A model generated the notes under the pieces. That model did no database searches and was not told the DNA's origin. It worked only from the letters and a program-made list of their open reading frames with translations. Shown here piece after piece: positions 22,155 through 33,631 of a stretch of DNA of 64,000 nucleotides. A program made the translations under genes and the position numbers. Within the stretch, counting starts at the first letter, position 1. Every line of letters begins with the position of its first letter. This stretch comes from Nematostella vectensis (Eukaryota; Cnidaria; Anthozoa; Actiniaria; Edwardsiidae). The stretch spans positions 17,104,639-17,168,638 of the forward strand of contig NC_064039.1 of NCBI RefSeq assembly GCF_932526225.1, written 5' to 3'.

Positions 22155-22446
22155 TAATTATCATTATCATTATCATTATCATTATCATTATCATTATCAT
22201 TATCATTATCATTATCATTATCATTATCATTATCATTATCATTATCATTATCATTATCATTATCATTATCATTATCATTATCATTATCATTATCATTATC
22301 ATTATCATTATCATTATCATTATCATTATCATTATCATTATCATTATCATTATCATTATCATTATCATCATCGTTATCGTTATCGTTTTCGTTATCATCA
22401 TCGTTATCGTTTTCGTTATCGTTATCGTCATCATTATCATTATTAT
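22155..22446. repeat. Hexanucleotide microsatellite (TATCAT)n
   Basis: About 35 near-perfect copies of TATCAT to about 22370, then degenerate TATCGT/TTTCGT variants to 22446. It lies about 0.4 kb upstream of the MFSD13A start codon. The Tyr-His and Ile-Met alternating frames are artefacts of the repeat. Confidence 0.95.
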
Positions 22447-22826
22447 TATATATGTTGGTTTAGGGGGACAAGGTGACGTCACTGTACGCTATGATAAAGC
22501 TTCACATTTCTTGTTTCATTCCGGCTCAACCCTATAATCTCCAACTCTTGAAAAAAAATAAACAAGTAATCCTTTGCTAATAGGCGACATTCCAGAGAAT
22601 AAGCAAGCCAATTGGCCGCGATATAGCCGCGGTAAAATATTAAGTACAAAAAACAATTAATTCGTGCTTAGCGGTGTGGACTTCCTGTGTGTCAGTTTTT
22701 CCACTATCCCTCCCCTCCCACCCATGCGCTCAATGCCACGTATCTGCTAAAGGCCTGGCCGCCCAGCTTTACCAATATCCCGATTGACTTTTTAGACAGA
22801 AAACAACATCTATCTCTTCAACTTCG

Positions 22827-25800
22827 ATGACACTAGAATTATGTGTAGCGTATGGTTCTCTTTCTCTGTTTATTGCCATAGTACATAATGTATTTTTGCT
22901 TTATTATGTTCAAATCTTCGTATCTGTTTATCGCATCGATCAGACGTCATTTTGGATCGGCGAGGTAAGAGTGTTTAAATTCACAGCACTTCGCTTGGAG
23001 TTTTGAACAGACCTGTGGTTATGACTTGATTTCTTAATATCAAACTTTATCTTCTTATGGAAATCAGGCAGTGTTCCTGGTATGGAACTCAGTGAATGAT
23101 CCACTGTTTGGCTGGTTAAGTGACCACAAATATGTGGCAAGCAGCAACAAGTAAGTGCTCTTTCCCCCTTCTTTCTTTTCCCCATCTTATTCTGTGGGGA
23201 ATGTTTGAAGAAGTCTCGTCTCCTCGCGGTATGTCAACAAGAAATTAAGCAAGAAGAAAAAAACATTAACGAGATTTTCGAGGAATCTTTAAAAAACGTT
23301 CGATATTTAGAACTTTTACTTGATAATGGTACCTTCATAATAAATGGAGGAGACAGACTCTTTGTGAGACCAGAGCCTTATCTAAGTAGCCAAGGTGTTA
23401 ATTGATAACAAGCACTACATCTGTCAAGTTGTTGTCTTCTGCAAGCGTGACACTGCACTCTAACATATACTATTGTGCTTGAAATCGGGTGTTATGAAAC
23501 TTCATTTCATATTTTGAGAAATGTTGAGAAAAGAAATAATAACCTCTTTATAGTCCTTCCACTCCATATTTTGAGATTCGTTTCATTATTGCCGAAAACT
23601 TGAATCATTTGTGGGAGCGACTGCATGCATTGCATTATTTGACCTTTTAAAAGCAGATAGAGCAATCTCGTGTTCACAACTGCGTTTGGCAGTAGAGCAC
23701 GTTAAAGCAACAGCCCTTACCTGACTCAGAAAATCTCTTGTTACCCTCACAAGCGCCTCTTGTCGAGTAAATGATGTTAAAGTTCTTAAACCCTTTCACT
23801 TATATCAATCTTGCCAAAACAAAGCATAGATAAACTTTCAAATTCTAAAAAGGGAATTGAATTTGATTGACATTTGAATTTTCTACAGATCTTTGAAAAT
23901 TTTCCTGGCAGTGCGAAAGGAGATTGAATCGAGTAAATAATTCCAGGTTTTGGCGGGAAAACCTGAAACAACATATTTCCCTTAAATCCTTTAAAATTCA
24001 GAGACAGCAATGCCACAAAATATTGGCGAATTGTTTTCTTTTGCAACGCTACCCACAATGAAGCGAAGAATAATCTAAAGCCGAGAATTGTATGCAAAAA
24101 AAGAAAATATCGTTTTGTTGTAGGTTTCAAAAACAGCGCGTGCTTGTGAGAATGTCGCCATTCTTGATTGCGAATACAGCGCGCGCGCAAAATGCAAAAA
24201 CAATTCAAAGATTAAAAAATATCTGCTAAATTTTGCAGATTTGTTTCCTGAAGTTAAATAATCATTTGACTACCAGGTGGAGATCTAAAGATGACAGTAA
24301 AAGTTGTAACCACACAACGTTCTTCAGCAATAACTAAGAAGACGGGAACCGGTTTAGCGCGTGCATATGTTTTCTCATGTAATTTGGTTGACAATTGGCC
24401 TTTCAATTCACTGCCTTTTTTCTGAAGGTTGACCAAAATACCTCAATATTACAGATTTGAGTTATTGGCGAGAACGCTTGTTTTATAGGGTCCATACGAA
24501 CCACATACCATTTGGAAGATGAAAATATAAAGAATTGACAAAGTCTATCAACTCTGAAAGCTTATATGGACTTTAAAGAAATAACCTGGTATTCTAGAAT
24601 TTAAGCCTTTTCATTTCTCAAAAATCCCGTAAAAGTTTTTTTCTATTTGCTTAGATTTCGGTAAAGTTCTCTTCAAGAAAATTTGTCCCTTCAGTTTTCA
24701 ATAACAGAAGTTAGGATTTATTGTTGATATTATACCGGCGCTATAGACGAGGAGACAATACAACTACAAAGTCTTTATTTTATATTATTCCCTTCAATTC
24801 AAACGGAAGCGGAAGTTATTTTATTCCCTTTTCAAACTGGAAGCGAAAGTTGAAAGTCTTCTCAACCACCAACCGCTGAATAGGTGTGGGCTCACCCCAA
24901 AACCCGGACTAAAATTGCTTTAGTGGCCAGCATTGATAAAGCAACCAAGAGTTTGGGCCATTGACCAAGTGATGACAAGACAGCAACCAAGAGTTTGGGC
25001 CATTGACCAAGTGACGACAAGACAGCAACCAAGAGTTTAGGCTACTGACCAAGTGACGACAAGACAGCAACCAAGAGTTTGTCCATTGACCAAGTGACGA
25101 CAAGACAGCAACCAAAAGTTTGGGCCATTGACCAAGTGACGACAAGACAACAACCAAGAGTTTGGGCCATTGACCAAGTGACGACAAGACATCAACCAAG
25201 AGTTTGGGCCATTGACCAAGTGACGACAAGACAGCAACCAAGAGTTTGACCATTGACCAAGTGACGACAAGACAGCAACCAAGAGTTTGGGCCATTGACC
25301 AAGTGACGACAAGACAGCAACCAAGAGTTTGGGCCATTGACCAAGTGACAACAAGACAGCAACCAAGAGTTTGGGCCATTGACCAAGTGACGACAAGACA
25401 GCAACCAAGAGTTTGGGCCATTGACCAAGTGACGACAAGACAGCAACCAAGAGTTTGGGCCATTGACCAAGTGACGACAAGACAGCAACCAAGAGTTTGG
25501 TCCATTGACCAAGTGACGACAAGACAGCAACCAAGAGTTTGGTCCATTGACCAAGTGACGACAAGACAGCAACCAAGAGTTTGGTCCATTGACCAAGTGA
25601 CGACAAGACAGCAACCAAGAGTTTGGGCCATTGACCAAGTGACAACAAGACAGCAACCAAGAGTTTGGGTCATTGACCAAGTGACGACAAGACAGCAACC
25701 AAGAGTTTGGGCCATTGACCAAGTGACGACAAGACAGCAACCAAGAGTTTGGTTCAATGACCAAGTGACGACAAGACGTGTTTTGCTGTACTGTATGCAG

Positions 25801-28800
25801 CTTAGTCATGTTTTGTCAACACTTTTTATTTGGATGTCAGAGAGTAAGACCCACATTTGATCACACTGAGGCAAAAAGAATGCTATACAGTACATGAGTT
25901 TTGACTAAAGAAAGAACATACATTGTTGTAAACATGGCGATCATAGAAGAGTGGTTAATCGATGGTTTTATCATCGCTCGAGGCAATTTTTGTATAATAA
26001 TTATCAGAGAGCCATCACTTTATTGAATCATACCTTAGGATTCATGTTGCATCCTGTTTTGGTCAATACCTATGCAAAATAGTACTTTTTGGAGTGTGTT
26101 TATACACCCAATATTGCTTAAAAAGTTTTGTATGGGGAACGATCAACTTCCAGTTGATTTTGGCCCACTCAACCCATTCCCTTGGTCAACCTTAAACTCT
26201 GAACTGGCTTATTGTTGTTTCGTGTTTGTGCTCCTTTTCTTGTGTATGCAGTATGGACATCAATCTCTGCTAGCACATGCCTCTTTTCTCTGTATTATTT
26301 TTTTAGTGAATTTGTGTTATTTGCAGGTATGGTGTCAGCTCCCCTGAAATTGTTCGCAAAAGATTTAGGTATGTCATTCCTTTCCTTTAGCCTACGTGTA
26401 GCCGCTGACTCACGAAAATATCCTCTCATTGCATCTATGCAACCGCAGAGATAATAGTGTTCCATGACATCACGGCTTTAGCATTAAAACCTATAATAGT
26501 CTCTGATTGGCCACTTACTCAGTAAGTTCTTGGATATTATGATTGGCTCAGATTTGAGTTTATTGAGCAGTTCAAATAAGGAGAAGAATATTACAACTTT
26601 ATCAACTATTTGTGACGAATCTGTCCTAAGTTCAGCCATAGAAGATGTGTCAAGGGACACTATTTGGGATAGAGAAACCACACAAAGAACGAGAGAAGGC
26701 TATTTCTGCTTTTCTGAACAATGATGTTGACGTCTTTGTGAGCCTTCTACTGGCTATGGAAAGTCTATCATTTACCAAGCAATTATGTTATGTTAGTTAT
26801 TTTCCAAGGTTCTATTCGAACAGGCTATGTTTTTTTTTACCAAATTTCTTCTTTTAAGCAGCAGATCACGGCAACTCCTACATATGTATGTGCTTATGTT
26901 GTGTACACAGAAATCTAAACGCTCAAGTTCGAACGAACACTGAAAGTCGAGGAGCGCTGGTTATCCACGAGATACTGTTCGTAATCTTTCTCAATTACCA
27001 TCTTACAAAGAGTACAGGTATATATTAGCCGAATTGAAACGAGGGAATGTGCACTTGGAAAGTAGCAGCATTATAGGGCGATGTTGGGATGTTGTTTTGC
27101 AGGACGAAATCTGAACGTGTTTCCCGCGAACCCATGCACAGCTGTCAAAATATATTTATTCAAACTTATTACAATGGCCTAACGGAACATGATTATCACC
27201 GCTGTTGCATAGATGCTGCGAAAGGATATTTTCGCAAGTCAGCGGCTACATGTAGGCTATCCTTTCCTTAAACCTTTAACAGCATTCTTCAGAAGGGTGT
27301 AATTAGTAATTAAACATTGATAACTATTTGTGATAAGTTCCCCCTGCTTTTTATACAAGCACATAAAAAGTTTACCAGATTTCTTGACAGTAGGCCTGGA
27401 TTAGAGGCAAGGGGGGGCCGCCCTCCTGAACCTACAGTTTATAGTAAAGAAATTCTTGAATTACAATACCTAATTCTTGAATTAAAATACTAAGTTATTA
27501 TTTATGTGTGGCAGTCTTGGGCTAAGAGCATAACGGATTAACTCCTTGCATTTAAGTTTTTGTCATAACTGTGTTAATTTTTCAATTCTTCACATCCCCA
27601 GAGCCTTGACGCGTTATGGGCCACTCTTTGCTGTCACATTCCTTCTCTTCTGGTTCCAGTGGGCTCCTGCTGGCTTGCAGTTTGTGGTCTGTTTGTGTCT
27701 CTATGATGCTTTTTTGACAATTGTTGACTTGAATCACCTGGCGTTATTAGCAGACCTGGCACTCTCTGCAACAGACAGGACTCGTCTCAATGGATATTGC
27801 TCGGTTTTCAGTGCAGCTGGATGCATATCAGTATTTGTATCATACTATATATGGGACAGCCGCAATGTTGGGTCATTCCAAGTTTACTGCTGTGTGCTAT
27901 CAGCATTTTCTCTTTGTGGTTTCTTGGGAAGCTCTCTTTTGCTCAGTAAACATCTTCTCTCAAAGAAAATGAAAGTGGATACCCCTGTGGAAGAAAGTGG
28001 AAAAAGGTAATGTTCATTTTTTTATCAACTTGTTAATTATGACATTTATTCATGTATTTTTTATTTATTTTGATGCTGTGGGTTGTGTTCATTTTGTTGC
28101 TTTGGCTGTGAATATGAAATTAGTCTGTCGGTTGGTTAGAAGCGAAGGGCCTGGGGCTCTTCTTGTATGTGCTGTTCCAAATGTAAATGCATGGCATACA
28201 TTGGAAGGGCACATGTAAAGAACAATGGAAGGGCACATGTAAAGAACATTGGAAGGGCACATGTAAAGAACATTGAAGGGCACATGTAAAGAACAGTTTT
28301 TGTCCTCAGCCTAAGACTGGTTAAATTTATGTTTTAAATTGATATGTGCCGAGTGTTCATCAGCAATAATTCAGCTAGCTATTACATCAGCCCCTGGCAG
28401 ACAGTGATTAGCAGCAGCACTGGTTGAACCATTAATTGGGATGTTTATTGTTTTTGGTGATTTGGATAAATTTAGTCTGGTTCATATGTTTACTGATATA
28501 ATCTTAAAAGATACTTAAAATCTTGAAATCTACAAAGATAGCATGTGATATTGAATTTCAAGCAAACAATGATTCACCAAAAGCTACACTAATTTCCAAA
28601 AATAAATCTTTGGTTGCAATCTTTCCAGTTTCTGGACTAGTGCTGGTCTTGGAATTGTGCAAGCGTTTGCTTATCTGAACTTTAATTCTCTTGGTTTGTA
28701 GCCTGGGCATATATATCATGTCACCGTCACAGTGCTGTATGCCACTGAAAAAACAGGAGCTGGAGTTGAAGACATACATCCATCAGCTGAAAGGACACAA

Positions 28801-31206
28801 AAATTTCCTTTGGTTTGCAGCCATGAATCTTGTGCAGGTAAGGCTTTCTTCTTTAGAAAATGATAACCCGAAGACAAGTTTATTGTTAATGTCAAGCAAG
28901 AAGCTGAAGCTGCAGTGCTGGCCGTATGTGAGCAACGGTGGGATCCTTTCTAGAAGTCTTTGAAAGGATTAGAAGTTAATACCCTCCTTTTTCCAATAAT
29001 CCTCCTTCCTCAAAGCAATCTCCAAAATGATTTCAGAAATATTGATGTGGAAAAGCCGTTTGCTTTATTTTTGTTTTTGTTTCAGTTAACTTTCAATATA
29101 AATATTATGGTTTACCAAGCAGCAAAGCTCAGATTAAAAAAATATGATTTACTAATGTTCTCATTTATTTTATTTGTAGGTCTTTCACTGTCATTTCAAT
29201 AGCAACTTCTTCCCATTATTCTTGGACAAACTTCTTGGCAATGCCATTAGTCCACGGACTGGGGCCCTCCTTTTAGGAGTGTCCTTTGTTGTCCCTCACA
29301 TCAACAATTTGTACTTTCTCACACTGTGCCGCAAGTATGGAGTGTACACTGTCATCAAGTGGCTGTTTTATGTTAAGCTGTTACTAGGCTTAAGCATGAT
29401 GTCATGTGGACCTAACTTGACACTGTTGGTGTGTTTTTATATTGCGAGGTAGGTCAATATTAAAGGGTGGATTCCCGGGAAGGGAAATTGGGTGGCTATT
29501 GGGGGAAATTAGGGAGCAGGGGGATTTGTTAATTCATCAGGTAGGGAGGCAGGGGGATTTGTTAATTCATCAGGTAGGGGGGCAGGGGGATTTGTTAATT
29601 CATCAGGTAGGGGGGCAGGGGGATTTGTTAATTCATCAGGTAGGAAGAAGGGGCATTTGTTTGACTATCAAGTAGTGGGCAGGGGGATTTGTTTACCCAT
29701 CAAGTTGGGGGGCAGGGGGATTTGTTTACCCATGAAGTTGGGGGGCAGGGGGATTTGTTTACCCATCAAGTTGGGGGCAGGGGGATTTGTTTACCCATCA
29801 AGTTGGGGGCAGGGGGATTTGTTTACCCATCAAGTAGGGGGCAGGGGGATTTGTTAACCCATAAGTAGGGGGCAGGGGGATTTGTTAACCCATAAGTAGG
29901 GGGCAGGGGGATTTGTTAACCCATAAGTAGGGGGCAGGGGGATTTGTTTACCCATCAAGTAGGGGGCAGGGGGATTTGTTAACCCATAAGTAGGGGGCAG
30001 GGGGATTTGTTAACCCATAAGTAGGGGGCAGGGGGATTTGTTAATTCATCAAGTAGGGGGCAGGGGGATTTGTTAACCCATAAGTAGGGGGCAGGGGGAT
30101 TTGTTAACCCATAAGTAGGGGGCAGGGGGATTTGTTAACCCATAAGTAGGGGGCAGGGGGATTTGTTAATTCATCAGGTAGGGGGGCAGGGGGATTTGTT
30201 TACCCATCAAGTTGGGGGCAGGGGGATTTGTTAATTCATCAGGTAGGGGGGCAGGGGGATTTGTTTACCCATCAAGTTGGGGGGCAGGGGGATTTGTTTA
30301 CCCATCAAGTTGGGGGCAGGGGGATTTGTTTACCCATCAAGTTGGGGGCAGGGGGATTTGTTTACCCATCAAGTTGGGGGGCAGGGGGATTTGTTAACCC
30401 ATAAGTTGGGGGCAGGGGGATTTGTTTACCCATCAAGTAGGGGGGGCAGGGGGATTTGTTAACCCATAAGTTGGGGGCAGGATGATTTGTTTACCCATCA
30501 AGTTGGGGGGCAGGGGGATTTGTTTACCCATCAAGTTGGGGGCAGGGGGATTTGTTTACCCATCAAGTTGGGGGCAGGGGGATTTGTTTACCCATCAAGT
30601 TGGGGGCAGGGGGATTTGTTAACCCATAAGTAGGGGGCAGGGGGATTTGTTAACCCATTAGTAGGGGGCAGGGGGATTTGTTGACCATCTAGTAGGCGGC
30701 AGGGGATTTTTTACCCAGCAAGTAAAAGGGGTTTGTTCACCCATCTCAATGTAAATTCCTCTTCTTTTTTCCATTGCAGCAACCGTGTGTTCACAGAAGG
30801 GACTTGCAAACTTCTTAATTTAGTTATTAGTGACCTTGTAGATGAAGACTTTGTCCTTAATAATCGCAGTGAAGCCATCTCTGCTCTAGTATTTGGTACT
30901 TCTGCACTTCTGTCCAAACCAGGCCAGACCCTGGCTCCTCTTATTGGCACATGGCTTCTCTCTGAACAAACTGGTACCTCAATATTCTATGCTAGTACAG
31001 ATGGTGGAAAAGCTGCATCAACCAACTTCTATTCTTCAGATGGCCAAAGTATTCGATGGGGATGTTTTTGTGTCCTCGTTTATGTATCAATTGGATGTGC
31101 AGTGGTACAGATATTACTGTGGTCACGGTTTAATTTGCATGGAAAGAAACTGGAACAAATCAAGCATATGAGAGAGGGGAGGGGATTTACTTCGCTTAAT
31201 GTATAG
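22827..31206 (+). CDS. MFSD13A: MFSD13A/TMEM180, major facilitator-like membrane protein
   Basis: Seven coding exons join in phase to 499 codons: 22827-22964, 23068-23150, 26327-26368, 27602-28006, 28702-28837, 29180-29448 and 30780-31206 (with stop). All introns are GT-AG. The start ATG at 22827 is the first after an in-frame stop at 22785. The predicted protein aligns along its length with vertebrate TMEM180 (517 residues in human). Signature stretches are HNVFLLYYV and [14 protein letters not shown] (exon 1), [17 protein letters not shown] (exon 2), CLYDAFLT and [15 protein letters not shown] (exon 4), [14 protein letters not shown] (exon 5), [12 protein letters not shown] (exon 6) and [22 protein letters not shown] and [18 protein letters not shown] (exon 7). 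Hydrophobic segments throughout fit a 12-helix MFS fold. The substrate is not established for the family. Introns carry a 42-bp array, a RecQ-like helicase scrap, a small 23-bp repeat and a G-rich minisatellite. Expression signals were not identified beyond a possible poly(A) signal. Confidence 0.95.
23205..23405 (+). CDS. Short unidentified frame inside MFSD13A intron 2
   Basis: An open frame of 66 codons with protein-like composition ([39 protein letters not shown]) and no ATG in a convincing context. It is not part of the MFSD13A protein as judged from orthologs. It may be a scrap of a mobile element or an alternative exon. I do not recognise a family. Confidence 0.2.
   Translation: MKKSRLLAVCQQEIKQEEKNINEIFEESLKNVRYLELLLDNGTFIINGGDRLFVRPEPYLSSQGVN
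24933..25778. repeat. 42-bp minisatellite in MFSD13A intron 2
   Basis: About 20 copies of a 42-bp unit (core CCATTGACCAAGTGACGACA, plus AGACAGCAACCAAGAGTTTG). Because 42 is divisible by 3 the array is open in several frames on both strands, for example a 14-residue repeat [14 protein letters not shown]. It lies wholly in an intron, and variation between copies is random point change, so it is not treated as coding. Confidence 0.95.
26640..26800 (+). pseudogene. RecQ-like helicase N-terminal fragment in MFSD13A intron 3
   Basis: One frame gives [20 protein letters not shown], followed by DVFVSL, and a shifted frame continues [14 protein letters not shown]. This matches the Q motif/Walker A region of RecQ-type helicases (where DVFVSLPTG.GKS is typical) with a frameshift exactly at the Walker A motif. 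No other helicase motifs follow, so it is a small dead fragment, perhaps brought in by a mobile element. Confidence 0.55.
28200..28292. repeat. 23-bp repeat in MFSD13A intron 4
   Basis: About four copies of GGAAGGGCACATGTAAAGAA, slightly variable. Confidence 0.85.
29509..30725. repeat. G-rich minisatellite filling MFSD13A intron 6
   Basis: About 40 copies of a 29-33 bp unit containing GGCAGGGGGATTTGTT, then either TACCCATCAAGTTGGG, AACCCATAAGTAGGG or AATTCATCAGGTAGGG. The array occupies nearly all of the intron between exons 6 and 7. Runs of four to seven G occur in every unit, on the strand that is transcribed. Confidence 0.95.
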
Positions 31207-33631
31207 ACATAAAAATAGTACAGCGATACTTTTGATGTAGGACAAGGCCTACTTGCCAAAATGATCCCTTGACTGAGGCACAATCCCAAATTTGGGGACC
31301 CCCAATCCCCCAGGAAGTGATGCTTGTTTTGACTCGAGGTAAAACTAGATACTGCAGGAACAGCTAGATCAAAACTCGATCTAAAAGGCTAAGACTCACG
31401 AAATAAAAGGTATTTTGCACCCACGTGTTGAAATATGGGAATGTCTTTAAGAACGTTCTCAAATTAAGATACCCTGTGGTGTCACAATCCAGTAAATCGC
31501 GCAACTCCCAGGCCTACTCGGTCTTACAGGGAAATGTGATTTTACGGGTTTACGTATTTTTTTCGCCTTCTCTTTTTAGCTGTTTAGTGCTTCAAAGTTC
31601 GTAAGGCAGCTAAAAAATAGTATTTAATAAGAAAAGATGAGGATTTAAATGGGCTGATTTTGGTGAACGGCTTAACAAGTCTTTGAGAAACCGTTTTGTC
31701 TAAAGAAACTTTCGCGCTGTGTAGCCATTTGGGAAATAGGTAGACTAAATAATAACTGCAATTTTTTAACTGTATTTTTTTGGGGGTCGTAGCTTTCGGG
31801 GTCACAGGTTTTAGGTCTTCGTTTCGTAGACACCCTGACTTGTAGAAAACTTGAACTCGTAGTCTAATTGTTAAAAATTACACTATCCTCCCACGTAGTT
31901 TACGCTATTGTGTGTTGTCCCCCCCTTATCGCATTTCACTGCCAAGGGCACACAACGAGACCCCCTTCCCGAAACACGTGAAAATGGCATATTTAGCCGT
32001 TCGAATATGTTCTGATGTCGAAAATATTCATTTTAATAGTTGCTTGAAAAAAAAAATTATCTGTTCCTTTTTCCCAGTAGGGAACATTCCTTTTTTCCCA
32101 GCCAGCATTGGTTAGACATTTTATCATATCACTAATTGTTGTATAACCGATTTGGACGATTTTTTTCCCCGAGCATTCCAGCGCCCCAAAAATTTTCCCA
32201 GCACAAAGTTCAACTGCACAAATTTGCCAGCAGAACCATTGGGGACGATTTTTTTCCCCCAGAAACCGAGGGGTCGTCTAACATCTTCCCAGCCAGCAAA
32301 AAAAAAAAAAGGGCTGCGGAACATATATTTTGCGGAACAGATCCGTTTTGTGCCCTTGCACTACGACCAACATATTGCGAATTCTCATCACCTCTCCTCA
32401 CTTCCCCCTCGCAGCTATTCGCCGCTCACCTCCTATTTACAGTCGATTGACAAAACGTTGTCGTCAACCGGCTTCACGACTACGCGACACGGGATTACGC
32501 ACCGCACTATGTATTAGTGGTCCGTCTATAACGAGATTCACACCAATTATGCGCGGTGAGCATGAGAAATTTGTATATCGGAAATCTGACAAAGTCAATA
32601 TAATCCGATAAAGAAAACTCGGAGCTTGATCACGCGACTGAAGCGTGACGTGCTACGTGCACTCGTAAACGCTCCTCTGCAGCGAAGTCGCCATGTTAGA
32701 GATGACGGTCTGGAATTTGACCAATGAAATCAAAGCCTGATACGCGTCACAAGACTGAATGACAGATGTGGAAAAAAAAGTTCCAAGTTCAGATTCCGTG
32801 CTGTAAGAACCGTTCTGTAAACATTCCGTCTTCAATACATAGACTGAGGCATAAAAAAAATTGACTGAATTTATAGGGTAAGAGCTATATTGAGTGTTGC
32901 TTAGATGGTTTAATTTTCTATTTGCTGCGCATTTCAGTAGGTATCTTCTACACTAGATCAGACTGGTAAAGGGCTGCGAAATAGGTAAGTGTATACTTAA
33001 ATGTACATACTTATCAAACTACAGTAATTTTACTATAATCATTTCACAAACGAGTAAATAGAGGGAGATCTGAGGTTAAAAGAAATAAGTCTTCCAACGC
33101 CATAATTCTTAACCCGTTGTACTGTGAATGCTTTTTATTCCACAGAAAAGAAGTAATTTGAATCATAACACAATCGCGCCTTCGCCACTCCCCCTACATT
33201 GTCTTTGTCATAAACATTTTTTCTGACTTCTAACATTTGTGCGCAGTGTCACTCTCCGAGTTCTATCGTGTCTTATTTTGTTTTTGAATTAAACTAGCTT
33301 TTGAAATAATAAAACGTAGGGCTTTTAGTCTTTCTTCCAAACCTGGTTCGTGATCAGAACAGTACAAGCACTCGTTGAGCTGTTATTGTTCCAACCGTGC
33401 CAATCAACGAGCGCTATTTCAGTCAGGTGACCAAACAAGTGAACACAACCTTACTTCCAGAACGTTTTCAAAATCACGTTTTCTCTACTACAACAGTCGA
33501 TTTTCTACGTGTATTCTGTGTAATCCCTGCCTCTTTTGCGCACTGCTTGGAGGCTGAAAGCACCGGCAGGCACTTTGATGCTAAAGTGCATGTGCTAAGC
33601 TCCACTTTGCTTTTCTTTTTCGCTTAAAAAC
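31207..33631. other. Intergenic region between MFSD13A and PDCD4
   Basis: No gene recognised. It contains a possible poly(A) signal for MFSD13A and, at its right end, the presumed PDCD4 promoter and 5' untranslated region. No TATA box could be assigned with confidence. Confidence 0.4.
31402..31407 (+). promoter_or_regulatory. Possible MFSD13A poly(A) signal
   Basis: First clear AATAAA after the MFSD13A stop codon, about 195 bp downstream. Assigned on position only. Confidence 0.4.

Noticed and set aside
22090-22482. Tyr-His and Ile-Met alternating proteins
   Set aside because: Translation of a hexanucleotide microsatellite.
24933-25778. CRISPR-like array
   Set aside because: Units are contiguous 42-bp tandem copies with no unique spacers, and the genome is animal. 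The same applies to the arrays at 29509-30725, 41976-42800 and 44058-44412.
24909-25860. Frames of 200-280 codons on both strands
   Set aside because: The 42-bp unit is divisible by 3, so frames stay open. The array lies within an intron of MFSD13A.
26072-26454. Hydrophobic frames that look like membrane segments
   Set aside because: They overlap exon 3 of MFSD13A in the wrong frame. The correct exon (26327-26368) is only 42 bp and is supported by splice phase and ortholog similarity.
32136-32517. Two overlapping 104-121 codon frames between the two genes
   Set aside because: Low-complexity Ser/Pro/Lys-rich translation in two frames at once, no domain and no splice context.
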